Part shown: positions 49,174 through 60,721 of the stretch, in pieces | Layout: each line of letters starts with the position of its first letter | How positions within the stretch are numbered: position 1 is the first letter of the stretch | Origin: Basidiobolus meristosporus CBS 931.73 | Taxonomy: Eukaryota; Basidiobolomycota; Basidiobolomycetes; Basidiobolales; Basidiobolaceae | Assembly: GCA_002104905.1 (NCBI GenBank) | Contig: MCFE01000255.1 | Span: 1 to 64,000 of the forward strand | DNA length: 64,000 bases | Reading direction: 5' to 3' | Program-made: the position numbers and the translations under genes | Notes under the pieces: model-generated | Told to the model about the DNA's origin: nothing | Databases searched by the model: none | What the model saw: only the letters and a program-made list of their open reading frames with translations

Positions 49174-50699
49174 GACTGGAGAAAGGTCAAGGTATCGATG
49201 GTAGCAAGTAGGGAAGGGACTAGCTAAAGGGTATAGGTAAAGAGGGTAGAGATGGTGCCAAGCACGGTTGTCTTGTCAGGTCTGCTTCAAGAGGAATAAA
49301 AGTCAAAACAGCTGTCCACTTCGCAGAGAATAGGGAAAAGAGTATCTCATGAACACAAACAAAACCGCCGCCAAATTTTCTGACCCGGGTTGATTGGCAC
49401 AGAAGCTCTTGAAATATATATAACTTTTAAGAGTGCGCTTGCAAGCCATAGTCTTAATCTTAGATTAGGCATTGAGTATCGATCTGAGTTGGTATTGGAT
49501 CGTCTAAAATTAACTCGACTATAACGAGCAAATAGAGCATCACGTATGATGAGAACCTGATTGAATCAGGTATCATGTTGATAATTAGTGGGCAATTTCA
49601 GAATGGCTCGCAATGGCAATGATATCCATCGCCGGTACATTGGAGGTCCAAGCCATGATTGGGCTGAGGCGGGCATTCACCACTGCATCACTCTGGTGGT
49701 CACCCGCCCAATCAGCGCCGCCTGCTAATGAAATGGCGATGCACTCACATGCACGTCCCATTATGGCAGGAAAGTAGGCTGACATCCATCAGATGAGGTC
49801 AAGGTCTTGGGCTATCCTTCTATAAGGATCCCAATGATGATCCTCTCCGCCTTCAACCGCGAAGGGATTCCTGATTACTGGTCCTCACCATGCTCCGTGA
49901 TCTGTGGAGCGAAGGCCGACGAGTTTTTTTCATGAGCCCGCTCCAATCCATGGATCGGATGAGGCCATTTGCCACCCTGATCTCGAGAGCGCCTCTGGGG
50001 CTACGCCCAGCTCGACGACGTAGGCTGCTTGTTCCGAGGACGTCGATCGTGTACCGAGGATTCAACCAATCCCTTGCATGCGACGGCGATGTGTGGGGAG
50101 CGCTGGTCGACCCCCAAAACATTGGCAATCCAAGACACGGCCTGGTGAGGATGTTGCTGAATATACACCGCCATATCTAGGATCACTGCCGGGCTCACTG
50201 AGAAACCGGTTTAATTAACTTATGTAACCGTTGCCTTCTCTATCTCATCTGATGGCACTACGAACGTTGGCGCATATTTTCTGAGGTGGTACGGGCACTT
50301 GAATGCAGCCTGTGTAACAACCATGTTGAGCTGACCGATGCAGAGATGACTATCAAGCAGCTATGATGCTTCGTGAAGATCAGTGGTGTATCCACGGTGA
50401 GTCTTGACTGGTACAGCGCGGAAATCAGACATTGTCTTGGGGGCAGTGAGTGTAGATTGGGATTAGCACCGCGTCTCTATGCATGTCCATCAAACAAGCC
50501 TGAAAGGGCACAACCTGCAGTTTCGGTGCGAGCTCTGATTTCATGATAACGAAGCAATGAGGTGGTAAATCCTGATACGATGTTCGTTTTAATGGGACGA
50601 GAATACAAATCGATTCAGGGTATCATGTCATATATATAATATGTCCTCACACGGACACGCAAACGGCCGTTGTGAATTTCGTCTAAAAAGGCACAGCAC
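49174..50699. other. 1.5-kb region with GC-rich, unrecognised remnants
   Basis: The first 400 bp are the promoter side of the membrane-protein gene. From about 49,585 to 50,200 the sequence is GC-richer with overlapping frames on both strands (for example 49,890-50,180 plus and 49,853-50,128 minus), resembling in composition the stretches at 42.4-43.5 kb and 54.9-56.1 kb. I recognise no domain. It may be decayed mobile DNA. Confidence 0.4.
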
Positions 50700-52238
50700 T
50701 CAAGATTCCTGGAGTGGCAGGGTTTGTTCAGCCGAGGTGGCTAAGCCGCTAGCGTCCTCTTGGACTCGCTTACTAATCCACTGGTACCATTCCTCTTCGG
50801 TCCTTCCTTGTAGAAAGCCTACGATCACCACCGTCATGTTGTCACAGCCAATGCCACCAAGCTCGCTATCGGGTGCCAGGCAATGATCCATCATGCTTTC
50901 GCATATCTGTGCTAAAGTTTGGTGCTCAGCAATCTTTGCTCGGACAAACGCGACCACTTCTTCTGAACTCATACAATCCCAAATACCTACACAGACAGAA
51001 CCTTGAGCGATGCGACCCTTCAACGAAGGAAATCGAATTACATACCGTCGCAAGCGAGGACAAGGAATTCGTCTTCAGTGGCCAAAGTGTGCTCTGCAAC
51101 GTCAGGATTGGCTACAAAGCGAAGAATTGGCACCGATGTCTTTGATAGCAAGCATACAAACAGGTGCAGTATTACCAGTGACAATTTGATCTTCAGGATT
51201 CAACTTGAGGTTCTGTTTAAATTCGAAATCCCCGATTGCTCGAGACAATGCCAAGTTGCCTGAAATCACAAGCAATTATTTGGTATATATCGATACAAGT
51301 CTTTGCTGATGTCCGGCTTACCATTCACTCGGCCAAACTCAACAAAGCCACCAGCAGCAACGATACGAGAAGATTCCCCTGATACAAGTATGAGCGATAG
51401 TTTCACGCAAATCTAAGCGAGCTTCCCCGCAGTCAAGAGGGTACCTTCGTTTACTGGCTTGTGATCTTCCGACATGGCCTTGGCTTTTCCACCGGCTGAT
51501 AAAACAGCGCGAGAGTCACCGGCGTTTCCCTTTGGACCGGTCAGCTGTACATTCTGCAACTTTGAACAGAGTCACAATAGACTCACTTACAACAAAGATC
51601 CTCTTGTCGGGGGTGATTAGTGCGGTGACTGCGGTGCAACCGGAGGAATCGTGAATAAAATCAGAATCTAAATTTGACAAAGCTTCAACGTCTAAAGTTT
51701 GGTTCCCGGACAATAGGATTAATCCTAACCTCTTTTAAGATCCGAGTCTGCCCCTAGGAAACCATTCTTGATAGCAAGAGCATAGTCACCCTGAAGAAAG
51801 GCCTCATCCTTGATGATTCGTTGATGCAACTGTTCCCCACTATATTTTGCGGCACCACGACCTGCAAGTTACATAGAATAAACGGTGTGAGTGTACAGAA
51901 TGCAACTCTATCTGATATAAGCATACCTCCGTGGCCATCGTATACGCCGAAGAAACTTGTGTCGTTCAGATCTTTGAGCTTCAGTATGGTGGTGTGCGCA
52001 TCTTCCATTGCTGTAGAGTTGTGGGGGTTGGGTTAAGGAAGAAGCTCGCTCTGTGATAGTAAGCTCTAACCAGAAGGCCGCAGCCGGCGCACCTCTACAC
52101 AAATCGCAGAAGTTCCTGTCGAAGCAAAAGGATACTGACTCGCCAACCTTGCATGGCGGAGGCACCACAGATCAACCGCTCATCACCATAGAAGGTCGAA
52201 TGTTTCTCGACAACAGGCTCAGAGAGGGTTTGTCCCAT
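50700..52238 (-). CDS. PTC2: PP2C protein phosphatase, Ptc2/Ptc3 type
   Basis: A metal-dependent Ser/Thr phosphatase; Ptc2/Ptc3 relatives switch off stress MAP kinase and DNA-damage signalling. The start [14 protein letters not shown] is the Ptc2-type N-terminus with Gly2 available for N-myristoylation. Motifs in order: [26 protein letters not shown] (metal Asp), [66 protein letters not shown] and [16 protein letters not shown]. Nine exons give about 324 residues. The first intron (52,011-52,135) is U12-type. The short C-terminal tail after EEWYQWI is shorter than in yeast Ptc2. Confidence 0.96.
52011..52135 (-). other. U12-type GT-AG intron in the PP2C gene
   Basis: The intron begins GTATCCTTTT and contains TTCCTTAAC (52,032-52,040), a perfect minor-spliceosome branch site, and ends CTACAG. 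The branch A is about 22 nt from the 3' end, slightly long. Removing its 125 nt joins GWRV to TMEDAH, the invariant PP2C motif I. The other introns of the gene are ordinary, about 61-66 nt long. Confidence 0.85.
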
Positions 52239-55180
52239 AATATGAAAATTGAAGGGTAATAGACAATAAAGAGCTGTGGCGATACTCTAAAGATTGTAGG
52301 AGGAAGAGGATACTCCAGCTGAGTTGGTCAAAATGGAAATCCAATAAAAAAATCAGGATTTAATAGGACTACTAGATGCACATTCAATACTGGTCCGTGT
52401 TCTCTTTTTACCCCCTAACTCTAGTATATGGTAATATTATCTACACCCCTAGTAGAATATTGTTTGATCCGGAAGGTTGCTTACTGCGAAATTCATTCCC
52501 AATAGCCTTGGCCTTGTAATTTCACAATCAAAGTTGGGCTTTATCTCGTACTATGAGGGCTTTACTCGGAGTTTGGTTTATCTAGTTCGCAATGATGCAC
52601 TGCAGGTACATGTCGCATTGGTGGTAGACATGGCCGAAACCTCCGTTTGTGGTACGTGCAAACCACGTATTGCATCACTCCACCAGTATACACCAGGACT
52701 CTAACTGTACTAGGCTAGCTTGGAACTACCGAGGCCCAGGATGGTCAGAGTTATGTCAATACATAATCAAGAATCATTCTAGCGGGTATGCCCAGTATGG
52801 TTACAAGCTAATACCTATTGCTGTCAAATAAGGTATTTCATAAAGCTTCACAGTCAGAAAGGTCTATAATAAGGCCAGGTGGTACGATTTTTGGAATGTT
52901 ATCTGTATGTTCGCTATTGGATGACTCAGAATCCTTGATTTTCCGCTTCTCATAGGCACCTCCACTTGGCCAAGAATACAATCATCACCTGCAAGTAATC
53001 AAGTCGCCTACGTTAGTGACAGTCAAAACAACGTACAGAACGTAGGAATCCCAACAACTCCAAGTTTGCGGTCGCAATACCTCAACACGTTTAGAACGCA
53101 CTCACCAACGGAAAGTTCTATACAGATTCGACGCCACACCAAATGTAATCATTGGCAGCGTTTGCAAGCAGTAGCTGAGGGAATAGCATAAAAGAAGCCA
53201 GAATAATCCAGAATACCTCTTGCTGAGGTATTCGGCAAAGTTTTTCCAGGCAATTATTCCCGTGATGCTGTTTCAATTTCAGCCCACAAACTAGACCTTC
53301 AGCACCTGGTATTGATGATGAAGTTCTTGGTGATTAGGGTTTGTATAGCACAAACCTTCTTCGGATGCTGGATTGGCTGACTGGAAAGTCTAGTGTGAAA
53401 TGAGTGTTGCAAGCAATCAGTAACACCTTGGAATTTATTTGTTCTAGGCACAGTTAGCTTATTGGATGAGAATCGAACCGCCAACACATTATGATAATTC
53501 CTCTGATAGCCATGCTAAATTGAGGAACACTTAAATGGCTTCAATAGATTGTAGAACATTAGCAAATAGCCGCCATTGCACCAAACTCCTTGCATCTTGA
53601 TTGCATAATTGGCTGGAAGCGATTTGGAATTTTTAGATGTGTCATTTCCTGAATTGCAATAATTCATAAAGCAATGTCTGGACTTGTTGGTTCTCTTTGC
53701 TGTTCTGCCTGTTGCCAGGGGATTTTGGTGCTGCACCTAATTATCATTTGCACATGGCGATTCAACATTTCATCAATTTGTAGGAAATCGATCGCCTGAT
53801 GCCCATGTTCGACATTGGAAAATTTATCAGAAATGTGCAAATCCTGCAAACATTGAAATTCTCCACAAACTACGCCTACATCTTGCCATAACCACAACCT
53901 AACATTATGCATCGTTGTATTCAGCTATCTGAATTTCCACGAAACGTATGGAAATTCATTGGCACCCAGTAAACCTACAAGCAATTGCTCCGAATTACGC
54001 ACAAGCTCCCGCTCATACTACCCTCAGATTACCATAGTCTATATTTACGTTTTCCCTTGAAGAACGCAAGCCTAGGTTGCAAACTTTCCACTTGATGGCC
54101 GTGTTATATTGGGTTTCCTAGGTGTCGCTGAGTCCCGCATTTGGGAGGGTCTATTTGCTCAAGGCTTGCTAAGCCATGCTCTTTCACCACACTAGACAAT
54201 GGTCAAACTTTGTAGTAGCCTAATCCTGGCCCTACTCATGGAATGCATAGGAAAGAAATCACTTTCTTATTTACTGCACCACCACTTCTAGGGCACCTTT
54301 TTCACTTCGTGTATACAGCAGAAAATAGTTCACCTGCTACTCTACAAGAGCAAGTGGATTGTCAAATACTCATATAGATGTAAGGAAATAATCTAGTATA
54401 GTTCAGTATAGCTCCAGTAAAAAAGGAGGGTCATGTTTTGATTAAGGGGATATTGATTTGGTGAGAGCCTGAAGACTGCACTACAGCTAGGCATTATGGG
54501 CAACTATGTATGTAAATCATTGCTAGTGAAGCCAGTACAATTGGCTATATCCGAAACTGCTCGTGCGAACCTATCAGAGAGACTGCAGCAGTAATAGTTG
54601 GGAGTAGACTATCAGCGACTTTTCCATACAATCATGTTTCTGGTGCCTTCTTGAAAGTGTACGATCAACTAGATGAATAGGCTCATCGCCATATAAGTGA
54701 TAATAACATCATTTGTGTAGCCACGTACCAACACAGCTCATAACATCATCCCAAACAACTATCTTGATTTTAATTCTGGCGATTTTTTCAACCAAACTGC
54801 AGGATGGCTCTCTTCATACGCATCAGAGAGTGGTGTAGATTTGAGGCACACCACTCCGTCATGGCATATATATTCTAACGTGGCTCAAAGTGGTCGCTCT
54901 CCGTGGTGACAGAGTTAAGGGCCGCGCTCCCAGCATTGCGTCTTGACCGGTCGATTGAAAACCATATCCTGCTACTAAGAGGGATTTCTATATCCGGTGG
55001 GGCCCATTGGGTTATCACAAGATTTGTAATCCACTACTGTTTGAGAAACCCAATATGGCACAGTCATTGCTGTAGGGCCGGAGATTTGATGGTTGCCAGG
55101 TAATTGCGGCAGGTCGAGGAGCTGGATTGATGTAAGGCTAGGATCTCACGACGCAATGATGCAAGGCTCTGGCCATCAGC
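52239..55180. other. 2.9-kb gene-poor, AT-rich stretch
   Basis: The first few hundred bases are the PP2C promoter side. Beyond that there are only short open frames; the longest, 53,664-53,912 on the minus strand (82 codons), has no recognised domain. From about 54,870 the sequence becomes GC-richer. No supported gene; part may be old mobile DNA. Confidence 0.45.
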
Positions 55181-55810
55181 ATGCTTTCTGTTGGGGTTGC
55201 CCACTTCTGTGGTGCATTTTCGCCCAGGAAAACGCGACGACAACCTCATGATGGCAAAACAGGGGAGGGAGCCCGCTTCATCGTTGTCAATGGAAGAGTG
55301 CTTCATTCCCCACAAATGGCTGGATCCAAGACGCCCCAACCTGTATACATGCCGCTTACCAATAGTCAGCTACGGATAGCAGTCACTTGTGCTTATACTT
55401 GCACCCCAGCAGCAAGGACGCCTTGTGTTTCATCAACATCACGGTTGGACGGCATCTGTCTGAGGAGTAGAGGCACAGTCTGTTGCATCCATTCGTACCT
55501 GACTCGTGCGTACAACTCCCTGACAGCGGGTGACAGATGTGGGCCGCTCAAGGAACCATTTCTTAAGCGTGGTGATCCAGTGCTCAAATCCGTTATCAGC
55601 GCACTCAGATTCGGATTGCCGGTCATATATGGATATATGGTTTTGAAATTCAATCCAATTCGAGAAACCTATGAGCAGCCAGGGTTGTCGTACACGTATT
55701 ATTTAAATCTGTCGGGCCCCGCCGATTTTTTTGATTGGCTACCTTCGGACAAACAAATCCTGGCCTCGTATGACGTAAGTGCCGGGCAGGCACCTATCCG
55801 CTTGATTTAG
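55181..55810 (+). CDS. Hypothetical ORF, 209 codons, low support
   Basis: An uninterrupted frame from ATG 55,181 to TAG 55,810, the longest plus-strand frame between the PP2C and Cys-Pro repeat genes. It is Cys- and Arg-containing in the first half and hydrophobic or aromatic later (FGLPVIYGYMVLKFNPIRE, YTYYLNLSGPADFFDWLPS). There is no signal peptide, transmembrane pattern or domain that I recognise. It sits in a GC-richer block like those at 42.4-43.5 and 49.6-50.2 kb and is partly overlapped by minus-strand frames, so it may be a mobile-element remnant or chance. Confidence 0.25.
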   Translation: MLSVGVAHFCGAFSPRKTRRQPHDGKTGEGARFIVVNGRVLHSPQMAGSKTPQPVYMPLTNSQLRIAVTCAYTCTPAARTPCVSSTSRLDGICLRSRGTVCCIHSYLTRAYNSLTAGDRCGPLKEPFLKRGDPVLKSVISALRFGLPVIYGYMVLKFNPIRETYEQPGLSYTYYLNLSGPADFFDWLPSDKQILASYDVSAGQAPIRLI

Positions 55811-56260
55811 GAGCACCCCAGCGAATTGCAAGTATCAGACGGATGCTGAGTTCAGAAAGAAAAGGCTCAGCAGTGGGACTGCAGAACACAGGAGTAACCC
55901 AAGGTGCCGTTATTGCAGTTGTCAAGCATCGATGTATAGCTGATCAGCTCGATAGGAGTCGGGTGGCATGAGGTTTCGATAGCCACAAACCCATTCGCCA
56001 ATCACGGGTCAGTTGACCACTAGCGAATGCTGAGACGAGATCATTGGTGCACGATAGTAGCCAAATAAGGGCATTCATTTTCCTCCTATTCATGTTGAGC
56101 CTGGATTCACTGGCATAAATAGACGGGGCTGCCGGTATCCTTCCGCACATATTTTTGCCCATTACATCCACCACCGCTGATTGCTATTCACTGCGCAGAC
56201 CCCTTACGCAGCGCCATCCAATAACTCCATCCTCGCACCGAACTTTGCCCTCTAAATAAG
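55811..56260. promoter_or_regulatory. Upstream region of the Cys-Pro repeat gene
   Basis: 450 bp without a supported gene. A TATA-like CATAAATA lies near 56,113, about 145 bp before the ATG, and the ATG is preceded by CTCTAAATAAG. The promoter of the repeat gene is expected here. Confidence 0.4.
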
Positions 56261-57508
56261 ATGTCCAGCTCCAACGCCGGTAAATGCCCTTACAGTGGAC
56301 ACTCCAAACCCGCCGCTGATTCCAGCGAGGCCTCCAAATGCCCCCTAGCCGGCAAATGCCCATACTACGACCAGGTGAAGAATGATCCTGCCCACCATTT
56401 GACCTCCGACCACGGAGAGTGCCCAGTCAAGGGGAAATGCCCATACTACGATGTCGTCAAGGAAGGTCACGACAAAGGCGAAGGGAAATGCCCCTTCCTT
56501 GAGCACATGCAGGGCATGAGTTTGAATGAGGCCCACGAAGCCGGAAAGTGCCCTCTCGCCGGTAAATGCCCATATTATGACCAAGTCAAGAAGGATCCCG
56601 CTCATCACTTGACCGGCAGCCATGGCGAGTGTCCCGTAAAGGGCAAATGTCCATACTACGACCAAGTCAAGCAAAAGGAGGGCATGGATACTGCCCATTC
56701 TTCCAAGTGCCCCCTTGCTGGTAAATGCCCATACTACAATCAGGTCAAAAATGATCCTGCACATCACTTGACCGCTGAGCATGGTCAATGCCCAGTGAAA
56801 GGAAAATGCCCGTACTACGACGAGGTCAAGGAGGGTCATGAGGCAGGAGAAGGCAAATGCCCTTTCCTCGAACGCATGCAGGGTATGGGTGTCCATGAGG
56901 CCCATGAGTCCGGCAAATGCCCACTTGCTGGAAAGTGCCCATACTACGATCAGGTTAAGAAGGATCCCGCCCATCATTTAGCCGGGGAGCACGGCGAGTG
57001 CCCAGTCAAAGGAAAGTGCCCCTACTACGATCAGGTTAAGCAAAAGAGCGTTTCTGAGGCCGAGCACAAATCGAAGTGCCCTCTTGCTGGAAAATGCCCT
57101 TACTACGACCAAGTGAAGCAGGATCCTTCTCACCACTTGACTGGCGAACACGGAGAGTGTCCTGTCAAGGGCAAGTGTCCGTACTACGATGTTGTTAAGG
57201 AGGGTCATCATACGGGGGAAGGAAAATGTCCTTTTGTTGAACACATGAAGGGTCATGGAAGTGGCGAAGCGCATGAGGCTGGAAAGTGCCCACTAGCTGG
57301 CAAGTGCCCCTACTACGACCAAGTCAAGAGTGACCCTTCACACCATCTCACCGGGGAGCATGGTGAATGCCCAGTCAAGGGTAAATGCCCATACTACGAT
57401 GAAGTCAAGGAAAAGAGCACAGCTGAGGAAAGTTCATCAGCCCTACCCGAGGGCCATCCTCCAGTACCTGGTAGTACGACCGGAGGCAAGTGCCCATTTT
57501 CCAAGTGA
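56261..57508 (+). CDS. Cys-Pro (heme-regulatory-motif-like) repeat protein
   Basis: An intronless 415-residue protein whose 29 cysteines are all followed by proline. Motif types are KCPLAG, GKCPYYDQVK, G(E/Q)CPVKG, GKCPYYD(V/E)VK and GKCPF(L/V)E. After a 25-residue lead (with GKCPYSG) come three tandem 123-residue units (residues 26-148, 149-271, 272-394), each made of a 70-residue and a 53-residue half. A tail ends GGKCPFSK. Each half also holds a conserved DP(A/S)HHL pair of histidines. The motifs resemble heme regulatory motifs (for example KCPFY in heme oxygenase-2 and KCPV in yeast Hap1), so heme binding is the leading guess. Metal or redox roles are possible. No signal peptide or membrane segment, so likely cytosolic. 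I know no named family. AATAAA at 57,633 may be its polyadenylation signal. Confidence 0.85.
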   Translation: MSSSNAGKCPYSGHSKPAADSSEASKCPLAGKCPYYDQVKNDPAHHLTSDHGECPVKGKCPYYDVVKEGHDKGEGKCPFLEHMQGMSLNEAHEAGKCPLAGKCPYYDQVKKDPAHHLTGSHGECPVKGKCPYYDQVKQKEGMDTAHSSKCPLAGKCPYYNQVKNDPAHHLTAEHGQCPVKGKCPYYDEVKEGHEAGEGKCPFLERMQGMGVHEAHESGKCPLAGKCPYYDQVKKDPAHHLAGEHGECPVKGKCPYYDQVKQKSVSEAEHKSKCPLAGKCPYYDQVKQDPSHHLTGEHGECPVKGKCPYYDVVKEGHHTGEGKCPFVEHMKGHGSGEAHEAGKCPLAGKCPYYDQVKSDPSHHLTGEHGECPVKGKCPYYDEVKEKSTAEESSSALPEGHPPVPGSTTGGKCPFSK

Positions 57509-58094
57509 GTCCAGGTGTCGGGGATTCTGAAATTTATATATAAATGTATACCTACGAGCCATATGATCCCCCTACCCGCTTTGGGGATTGCTTGTGTGAA
57601 AAGAATGCCACCCACAGTAGTAGAATTTGTTAAATAAAGTAAATCCATCCACGACGTTTATTACATCACTACCACTGTCAGCATCATCATTCATTCCTAC
57701 ACTCGCACCGTCATCACGCTTGAGCCTAGTCAATGCTGACTTGGGCACTTTTAATTGCTCTTTGAATGTCCTCAATGAATCATGCTAATTGAGGTCAGTT
57801 TAACAGTCGGCCATACCCAATGCACTTGTGCTAGATATCAAGTCGACCAATCCCCATTCTCCCACTAAGCTTGGGGCCTCGTGGGATTTGCTAGAAACAT
57901 CGAGTCACTTCCAGTAGTTTCGTAAATTCGAAAAGCCACTGCGTATTGGAAATTCCAAGATTGGATCTTCCCTGAACGGTTTTGCAGGACGCACCACTTC
58001 TCAATGCCATCTCGTGGTCGAATTCCACTTCACTTTGAAGAATGCCGCTAGCTATCCTGTATATACCACCCAGGGATGGTATATTGTTGTAAAT
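57509..58094. other. 3' flank of the Cys-Pro repeat gene
   Basis: 586 bp without a supported gene; it carries the likely polyadenylation signal near 57,633. The minus-strand frames 57,394-57,775 overlap the end of the repeat gene and have no recognisable features. Confidence 0.5.
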
Positions 58095-58343
58095 CTTTGA
58101 GACATTGGAAGCTACTGGGAGATCCTGTAGATCATGTGATTTTCACTTCACAACTGACTGAATGTAAAAGTGGCATCTCTACCTTTACTAGGTTTTGGCA
58201 AAGCAAACACATAATATATGCTCAGGGAGGTCTCAAGAACACATGTGCAAAACCTGGGGGCCTTTGAATTATTATGGGAACTGTCATGCTCTATACTTGG
58301 TATTTCTGGTAGTAACTCTATAAGTAAATCCCATTATGGGTAG
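58095..58343 (-). repeat. Diverged LTR relic of the copia family, inverted
   Basis: Read on the minus strand this aligns with most of the 349-bp LTR (shared blocks around GTCCCAAGAACATG-like and AAGTAAATCCCA), but it is more diverged and truncated at the LTR's 5' side. It has no matching element internal sequence next to it. Confidence 0.65.
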
Positions 58344-58410
58344 AGCATTGTAAAGCTTGTATACTTTGCTCCAGGTGGGAAAAGCAATGGAATACTTAGG
58401 CTTAGTGTTG

Positions 58411-58674
58411 TGCATCAACATTTAAAACTTAGCCAATTTTACTCCATTAGAAAATCTAGTACCCTAACCAATTTTCCCTAACCCAAACATAACTAATCCT
58501 AGTTATGGTTTATTTTATCACTTCTCAGAGTCTATTTTTAGCTGTCACACCTGATCAATTTTCATGAGTTCATTACATCCTCAACTGATCAGCTAAGCCT
58601 TTCCAAGTGATTAGCCATCTGAGATCCATCCAACCACTTAGCAGTTGCCAAGACATCAGCTGATTGATGATGCA
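58411..58674. repeat. 264-bp MITE-like element, copy 2 (inverted relative to copy 1)
   Basis: It starts TGCATCAACA and ends TGATGATGCA, the same termini as copy 1 (762-1025) read on the other strand, with the same total length. Roughly 85% identical by eye. The flanking 8-mers (TAGTGTTG and ATTTTCAT) do not match, so the target duplication is lost or the copy was moved by a later rearrangement. Confidence 0.72.
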
Positions 58675-59288
58675 ATTTTCATTTATCTTATATGCCTATC
58701 AACATCCAAACTGATTTCAATTAGTCCAGTTTCTTGGCACTCTCTAATTCAACTTGATCAGAAAAGTATAAATAAAGCTTATTGAACCTTTTGGTTTAGT
58801 GTGCATCTCAACAAAATTAAGAATTCAGCAATTCCATTCTAGTTTCCACCCTAGTCTAGCATATCTAAGCACTCCTAAGTACACCAAGCCTATCATGCAT
58901 AGCAAACCAATTCTGTTGCCTTTATAGCCAAATCCAGCTATATATAACACCAATACTGGGCCAGAATCTCTCTGCTAATATTTCCGCCACTCTCTGACAA
59001 TCCTGAGATTCTGCACTTTATTGTCCCTTTGATTCAGTTAAACCATTCAAGAGCTTTATTACACCATTCTCTTGGATACAACACTTAGTTAATAAGAGTA
59101 TTTGGTCAAGTGGTAGTGCTGCAGACCTTATATTAACACCTATGCTGTACAAAGTATCTCTGGCAATCCACAAGAAGGCCACCACAAAATCCAGGTTCTA
59201 TGGCAATACAGAGCTGATGTATCTAAGAAGCCAATGCAATGCTGTTGAAGGAAAGCACACCTTAAATATTCAATAAATCAGTTCATGT
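58675..59288. other. Repeat-rich spacer before the copia element
   Basis: AT-rich, no supported gene. A tRNA-like A-box string (TGGTCAAGTGG, near 59,106) occurs without a convincing B box, so it may be a SINE or tRNA relic or chance. Confidence 0.4.
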
Positions 59289-59636
59289 TGTTGTAAAAAT
59301 TTGTAATTTCACCTCAATATTCACATCACTTAGTCACTTGGATCATTACCTACAAATCTTAGAGAATACTGACCAAATTCCTTGTTGGGATTTACTTGGA
59401 ATATTTTCACCAGACTATCAGGTACCCAGAACATGAAAATTCTCAAAGCTGTCCAAACAGCCCCAAACTTTGCACACATGCTCTTGGGACCTTCCTAAAC
59501 TTTTTATACATATTTGCTCTGCTAAGACCATGTAAAAGTATAATTTCTACTTTTACATTCAATCAATCATTAAGTGAAACCACATGATCTACTTGTTCTC
59601 CCCATCACTTCTAATATCTCCAAGACTGCTACTGCA
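59289..59636 (+). repeat. 5' LTR of the right copia element
   Basis: 348 bp, TGTTGTAA at the start and CTACTGCA at the end, directly followed by a primer-binding-like GGTTATGAGCCCC. It matches the LTR at 508-758 and the inverted LTR at 60,373-60,721 along its length. Confidence 0.88.
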
Positions 59637-60372
59637 GGTTATGAGCCCCAAGTTGCCATTCTCTGCAATGCTTACTACTGCTATTACTGGAATTTCCCCT
59701 CTGCTGAAAAGTTGGATGGATCTAACTACCCAGTGTGGCTGGTGAAGATGAAGATGCTGCTGCAAGAAAGAGGCCTTTAGGATGTTGTCATAGGAGAAGA
59801 ATGCCCTTGTAAAAATGTGGGAGAGGAAGCCTTAGAGTACCAGAAGAAAGTACAATGAGCCTTTAACTGCATTTGCTTGAATGTCAAAGACAAATTACAA
59901 ATTCAATGCTCAAGAGTAAATACCACATAGAATGCCTGGAAGGCATTAAAAGACACATAATAGTCATGTGCAGCTGCTAAGAAAATGTGTATTTGCCAAA
60001 GATTCCTTATTACAAAGATGCTGCCAGGAGAAGAAATGAAAAATATAATAAACAGAATTACCCTGCTGGTGGGTGAGATGGAATCTGTAGGTGTACCAAC
60101 TACTGATGAGGATGTTACAGTTACCATCCTGAATTGCCTGACAGATATGTTTCAGGGCCTTGTATCAGCCCTAGAGCTCAGAACTGAAGATTGACTTTAA
60201 AATACGTATATGGAAGGCTCCTGGATGAGAATTAAGATAATCATGCACCAAAAAGAAGGAATAAGAAAAAGCTTTAATAAGCAGTGATAACCAACAAAGG
60301 AGATACTCAAGACCCTTTGAAGGCAACAGCAATCTGCTTTGCAATTGCTGCAAAAGGAAAGGACGCACATTA

Positions 60373-60721
60373 CGTTGTAAGAGTCTTGGAGATATTGGAT
60401 GTGATTGGGAGAACAAGTAGATTATGTGGTTTTCACTTAATGATTTATTGAATGTAAAAGTAGTATTTATACTTTTACCTGGTCTTGGCATTACAAACAC
60501 CTAGAATAGGTCAAGGAAGGTCCCAAGAACATGTATGCAAAGTTTGGGGTTGTTTGGACAACTTTGAGAATCTTCATGTTCTGGGTACCTGGTATTTTGG
60601 TGAAAATATTCTAAGTAAATCCCAACAAGGAATTTGGTCAGTATTCTCTAGAATTTGAAGGTGATGATCTAAGTGACTAAGTTAGGTGAATATTTAGGTG
60701 GAAATACAAATTTTTACGACA
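60373..60721 (-). repeat. Inverted solo LTR nested in the copia element
   Basis: A 349-bp LTR of the same family, in opposite orientation, between gag and protease. It is flanked by a perfect 5-bp target duplication CATTA (60,368-60,372 and 60,722-60,726). The terminal CA has mutated to CG. No internal element sequence remains, so this is a true insertion reduced by LTR-LTR recombination. Confidence 0.9.

Noticed and set aside
56345..57274. Long minus-strand frames under the Cys-Pro repeat gene
   Set aside because: They arise because the plus-strand repeats lack the codons that would give antisense stops; they have no features of their own.
56261..57508. CRISPR-like or satellite array
   Set aside because: The repeats are multiples of three, stay in one open frame and vary mainly at synonymous sites, so they are coding repeats.
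59100..59215. tRNA gene suggested by a perfect A-box string
   Set aside because: No proper B box at normal distance and no cloverleaf could be drawn; at best a relic.
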